Shown here: one piece after another, positions 61,501-64,000 of the stretch
Position numbering within the stretch: position 1 is the stretch's first letter
Layout of the letters: each line of letters opens with the position of its first letter
DNA from: an uncultured Ruminococcus sp.
GTDB taxonomy: Bacteria; Bacillota; Clostridia; Oscillospirales; Acutalibacteraceae
DNA: 64,000 bases
Direction of reading: 5' to 3'
Assembly (NCBI GenBank): GCA_902776375.1
Contig: CACYPV010000013.1
Span: forward strand, 1 to 64,000
The notes under the pieces: generated by a model
What the model saw: the letters and a program-made list of their open reading frames with translations, nothing else
Told to the model about the DNA's origin: nothing
The model's database searches: none
Translations under genes and position numbers: made by a program

Positions 61501-62007
61501 TACCTTAAGCTGCTGGGCGAGGCGGTCAGCGAGGAACGCGGCGAACAGCCGAAAAGCGACAACCTGGACTGCCTTATCGACATTTCTGTTGACGCGCACA
61601 TCCCGGAGGAATACGTCGAGAGCCTGACCCTGAGGCTTGACGTTTACCGCAGGATAGCCGATATACGCAGCGTTGAGGACAGCGAGGACGTTAAGGATGA
61701 GCTTTGGGATCGCTTTGGCAGGATACCAAAGTCGGTGCTGGGGCTTATAGACATTGCGCTGATACGCAACAAGGCGCACGCCATGGGCGTTTATGAGATA
61801 AGGCAGAACGAGAACGCTATTTTGCTGTATGTCAAGGAAATAAAGTCACCCGCCGTTGCCGATCTGCTTATCGCGCTGAACGGAAAGGCGCAGCTCAACG
61901 CAGGCAGCAAGCCGTTTTTGTCGGTGAAGATCCAAAACGGACAACAGCCTATACCTGCGTTGAAGCGGATTTTCGGTCTGGGTGATAAAAATAAAGCTTT
62001 TAAATAA
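58528..62007 (+). CDS. mfd: Transcription-repair coupling factor Mfd
   Basis: This 1159-residue ATPase removes RNA polymerase stalled at DNA lesions and recruits UvrA. It has the UvrB-like N-terminal domain, the RNA-polymerase-interacting domain (SAGDYVVHSVHGIGVFGGIR), the RecG-like motor with GDVGFGKTEVALRAAF and DEEQRFGVQQKE, the helicase motif QLRGRVGRSARRAYAYF, and the C-terminal UvrA-binding TRCF domain. The length is normal. Confidence 0.97.
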   Translation: MNKMDFLPEAFGRNAAFRNLLKNAKTGKTLCVSGLFPVAKANIINTMCRAKKKTALCVASDEREAQTLCNDLCCMGLSAFVYPVRDYNFLEEISSRSHEYEHQRLKVLLKLLDGECDVAIACVDAACQLTVPQSVLRDTVLELKEGKEIPIEKAVRALTLLGYERFDAVDGCGQFSLRGGILDFFMPDSEHPVRAEFWGDEICDLSYFDLETQRRFENAGTIRLTPSTEIIIEDRNALADKIIHKAGLLRGKSAAKARERLYSEAELLRGGATPANADKFIGQIYEKPECLLDYISRDSLLFVSEYSNVSDRGKSMDFQNTEQLKQGLQDGVLARGFDRFSLTFNECSEFFAAHGAVVLESFVHGSIPLPLSDIISFSAKQLSQWNGSYKQLVEDLRGLYSPESSGVVLAGTDKAANNLVESLRSDGYNAEYTKSLPKAEKGVLYVMSGALSAGIELPSEKFFLISYGQAAYRPEKKRKRKKDGQEIYSLSELSAGDYVVHSVHGIGVFGGIRKIDTHGVIKDYIKIDYAKGDALYVPVTQLDMVAKYIGAQENSRVKLSRLGSGDWQKAKARVKTSVKDIAKELIALYSARMRAKGYAFSRDNEWQRDFEAKFEYEETPDQLTCAREIKRDMERTAPMDRLLCGDVGFGKTEVALRAAFKCVSDSKQCALLCPTTILAWQHYQTVCKRFEGYPIRVELLSRFRTAKQQKDILERLKRGEVDMIIGTHRLVQKDVVFRDLGLAIIDEEQRFGVQQKERFKELVKNVDVLTLSATPIPRTLNMAMSGLRDMSVLEEAPLNRQPVQTYVLEHDEAVINEAIRRELRRGGQVFYLHNNVESINGAANRIHEAVPEARIAVGHGKMNEQELSEVWRQMLAQEVDVLVCTTIIETGVDLPNANTLIIENADCMGLSQLHQLRGRVGRSARRAYAYFTFRRSKVLSEIQQKRLEAIREFTEFGSGFKIAMRDLELRGAGNIMGAQQHGHMESVGYDMYLKLLGEAVSEERGEQPKSDNLDCLIDISVDAHIPEEYVESLTLRLDVYRRIADIRSVEDSEDVKDELWDRFGRIPKSVLGLIDIALIRNKAHAMGVYEIRQNENAILLYVKEIKSPAVADLLIALNGKAQLNAGSKPFLSVKIQNGQQPIPALKRIFGLGDKNKAFK

Positions 62008-62046
62008 AATATTTTTTGAAATAAACGCAGAATTTTTCGTAAAATG

Positions 62047-62075
62047 TAGACATCAGCGAAAAAAATGTGTATAAT
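62047..62075 (+). promoter_or_regulatory. Promoter of the PrsA-like lipoprotein gene
   Basis: TAGACA and TATAAT are separated by 17 nt, about 55 nt upstream of the start at 62131. Confidence 0.65.
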
Positions 62076-62130
62076 GATAAGGTACGTACCCATAGTTTGG
62101 GCAATAAATAATAATAAGGATGGTAAAAGA

Positions 62131-63390
62131 ATGAAACCAACAGTTAAAATCGCTTCCTTGCTGATGGCTGTCCTGATGCTGTTCTCAGTGTTTGCAGCGG
62201 GATGTACCACAAGCCAGGAATGGTCTTACAAAACAGACGATGAAAAGCTTGCAATCGGCGTTTACCTCACCGCCATGTACTATGCGTACAAGGACGCTGA
62301 AGCCATTGCATCCAAAATGGACGACTATGACGCGTCAAGCGACAGCTGGCTCGACAAAGAGATCACTGACAAGGCCGGCAACAAAGAAGTCGCCAGCAAG
62401 TGGATCAAGGACAGAGCCCAGCTCAGAACACTCGAGATCCTCGTGCTCAACAAAGAGGTCAAAAACTACGGCGCTACAGTCGACTCGGCTGTAACCGAGA
62501 AGATCGATACGGACGCTGAGCTGATTTGGCACTACGGCACCACAAACACCCAGTATCTCCAGTACTATTCCTTCACTCCCATGAAGGAGATCCTTGAGAA
62601 AAAGGGCGTTTCACTTGAAAGCTTCAAGCTTTACGCGCAGAACTTCAAGCTCCGCGACGAAGGCGCACTGGGCATGACGACCGAAGATAGCGATCTTTTT
62701 GATACAAACTTCTCCAACAACAGCGCCAGATTGTTTGAAAAGCTCTATTTCGAGGGCGGCTCACAGGCAGTTTCAAAGGAAGACCTCACAAAGTATTTTG
62801 AGGACAACTACGTAAGGATCACAATTCTTCCGGTCCAGCTTTACGAGTCGACCACGGACGAGGCGACCCAGCAGAGCAAGAACGTAGCTTTTGACGATGC
62901 TAAGGTAAAGCAGCTCTGCGGCGACCTTGACAAGATCGCTAAAGCGGTCAACGACACCAAGGACAGCACCAAGGCGGCTGAGACCTCAGAGAAGCAGATC
63001 AAAGATTATACCACCGCAAACAGCCTTCAGGAGGGTGCAGCTTCAACAAGCACCATGAACAAGAACAACGCCAACCTCAAGGAAGAGCTTGACAAGGCAG
63101 TCAAGGAGCTCGGCGAGGGCAAGGCGACTACCGTTAAGAGCGGCGAAGGAGAAAACGCGATCTACTTCTATATCTTCCGCTACAATACGGAATCGGCAAA
63201 GGACGATTACCTAAACAGCGGAGAAAACGACAAGACAATCATCAGAGCAATGAAGGAAACAGACTTCGAGAAATACCTCGAGACACTCACCAAAGATTTC
63301 AAATACGAAAAAAGCGACTCGGTCGATAAATACGATCCCGATATGTACTTTGTTGCAAAGGACCCTGAAACAACAGCCGTAGAGGAATAA
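62131..63390 (+). CDS. PrsA/SurA-like foldase lipoprotein
   Basis: This 419-residue protein has a lipoprotein signal peptide (SLLMAVLMLFSVFAAGC, lipobox AAGC). The body is helix-rich and resembles the SurA/PrsA N-terminal chaperone domain: ASKWIKDRAQLRTLEILVLN, KEILEKKGVSLESFKLYAQN, VSKEDLTKYFEDNYVRITIL. I see no clear parvulin isomerase domain. mfd followed by a PrsA-like gene is common in Clostridia. It probably assists folding of secreted proteins outside the membrane. Confidence 0.78.
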   Translation: MKPTVKIASLLMAVLMLFSVFAAGCTTSQEWSYKTDDEKLAIGVYLTAMYYAYKDAEAIASKMDDYDASSDSWLDKEITDKAGNKEVASKWIKDRAQLRTLEILVLNKEVKNYGATVDSAVTEKIDTDAELIWHYGTTNTQYLQYYSFTPMKEILEKKGVSLESFKLYAQNFKLRDEGALGMTTEDSDLFDTNFSNNSARLFEKLYFEGGSQAVSKEDLTKYFEDNYVRITILPVQLYESTTDEATQQSKNVAFDDAKVKQLCGDLDKIAKAVNDTKDSTKAAETSEKQIKDYTTANSLQEGAASTSTMNKNNANLKEELDKAVKELGEGKATTVKSGEGENAIYFYIFRYNTESAKDDYLNSGENDKTIIRAMKETDFEKYLETLTKDFKYEKSDSVDKYDPDMYFVAKDPETTAVEE

Positions 63391-63429
63391 TTTGACCGAA
63401 CCGCATCTAAACAAAAGGAAGGTGTTTGA

Positions 63430-64000
63430 ATGAGAAGACATTCAAAGTTTATCGCGGCAATTATATGCGTTCTTTTTGCACTGACATCCCTGTGTACCTT
63501 CGCGGTATTCGCTGAGGATATAGGCGGAGGCGGAGGCGCCGACGGCGGCGATCCCAACGGCTATTCGGATCAGGGTGGAAACGACGGCGGCGAAACCCCC
63601 GGTGGCGGCGGCAGCGGCGATGACAGCGGCAGCGGTTCAGGCAGCGGCGACGACAGCGGAAGCGGCTCAGGCAGCGGCGACGACAGCGGAAGCGGCAGCG
63701 GCTCAGGCAGCGGCGACGACAGCGGAAGCGGCAGCGGCTCGGGCGGCGGATACTCCGGCGACGACAGCGGCAGCGGCTCAGGCAGCGGATACTCCGACGG
63801 CGGTTCAAGCTCAGGCGGCTCAGGCAACTCAGGCAACTACGATGACGATGATGACGACGATTACAGCGGCGGATCATCCTATTACGACAGCAACGGCAAT
63901 GAGTATAACAGCCCTGACGAGGTTTACGTAGGCGGCAACCAGACCTATACTCCTCCCGCAAGCACACCGTCGACCACAGCGGCGTTGTTTGACACATCTA
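63430..64000 (+). CDS. Secreted Ser/Gly/Asp-repeat protein, cut by window end
   Basis: The ATG is preceded by AAAAGGAAGG. A signal peptide (FIAAIICVLFALTSLCTFAV, cleavage near VFA) is followed by a Gly-rich stretch and then repeats of SGSGSGSGDD type from about residue 60 to 120, then an Asp run (DDDDDDD) and YSGGSSYYDSNGNEYNSPDE. The frame is still open at position 64000, after at least 190 residues. Such low-complexity acidic regions usually act as flexible spacers in surface proteins. The C-terminal domain is outside the window. Confidence 0.8.
   Translation, partial: MRRHSKFIAAIICVLFALTSLCTFAVFAEDIGGGGGADGGDPNGYSDQGGNDGGETPGGGGSGDDSGSGSGSGDDSGSGSGSGDDSGSGSGSGSGDDSGSGSGSGGGYSGDDSGSGSGSGYSDGGSSSGGSGNSGNYDDDDDDDYSGGSSYYDSNGNEYNSPDEVYVGGNQTYTPPASTPSTTAALFDTS

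Noticed and set aside
63461..63997. Minus-strand Arg/Ser/Cys- or Pro/Leu-rich frames over the repeat region
   Set aside because: They are reverse readings of the Ser/Gly/Asp repeats at 63430-64000, which have a signal peptide and ribosome-binding site.
1..64000. tRNA genes, rRNA genes and CRISPR arrays
   Set aside because: No TPsiC-like GGTTCGANTCC with matching acceptor arms, no rRNA segments and no regularly spaced direct repeats with unique spacers were found by eye.

Overview
The window looks like chromosome from a Gram-positive, spore-forming Clostridia bacterium, most likely a gut or rumen relative of Ruminococcaceae/Oscillospiraceae. The basis is gene content: a Firmicutes-order S10-spc-alpha ribosomal cluster that includes adk, map and a KOW protein, together with a SpoVAC homologue, cohesin- and dockerin-like proteins, class B sortases and many Cys-lipobox lipoproteins. 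This placement is an inference; no rRNA is present to confirm it. I saw no tRNA gene, CRISPR array or intact insertion sequence.

Positions 134-16200 (minus strand) hold the ribosomal protein super-operon from rpsJ to rplQ, with secY, adk, map, infA, rpoA and a KOW-domain protein. It starts at a good sigma-A promoter (16172-16200) with a ~290-nt leader containing a weak intrinsic terminator, and ends at a strong terminator at 134-165. Two features stand out: rpsN encodes only 47 residues and lacks its first CxxC, and two intergenic gaps share a 49-nt repeat.

Positions 16.3-21.3 kb (plus) carry a cohesin-like / 34-residue peptide / dockerin operon, a corrinoid adenosyltransferase and four small lipoproteins, three of them tandem paralogues. 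Positions 21.3-27.4 kb (minus) run iscS-thiI-sortase fusion-MoCF-like protein-EctB-like aminotransferase. Positions 27.5-30.5 kb hold spoVAC, a zinc-ribbon membrane protein, a CobW-type GTPase and a flavodoxin.

Positions 30.6-51.3 kb form an envelope and signalling island. A PASTA-YARHG membrane protein heads an operon of three zinc-ribbon Ser/Thr kinases; a fourth kinase lies at 46.5 kb. Around them are an LCP protein, a class B sortase with a nearby small SPKTG substrate, a zinc-ribbon protein with a sugar-binding-like domain, a VanX-like dipeptidase, two L,D-transpeptidases and a zinc-ribbon signal peptidase homologue in which the usual catalytic lysine is arginine. In total seven proteins in the window begin with the same short zinc ribbon followed by a linker and a membrane segment. 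nadA and mnmA sit inside the island.

Positions 51.3-52.9 kb are a decayed, AT-rich patch with duplicated fragments. Positions 52.9-55.5 kb hold ppdK, broken by a short deletion and frameshift. Positions 55.7-64 kb return to housekeeping genes (a GlmU-type nucleotidyltransferase, prs, pth, mfd, a PrsA/SurA-like lipoprotein) and end inside a secreted Ser/Gly/Asp-repeat protein cut by the window edge.
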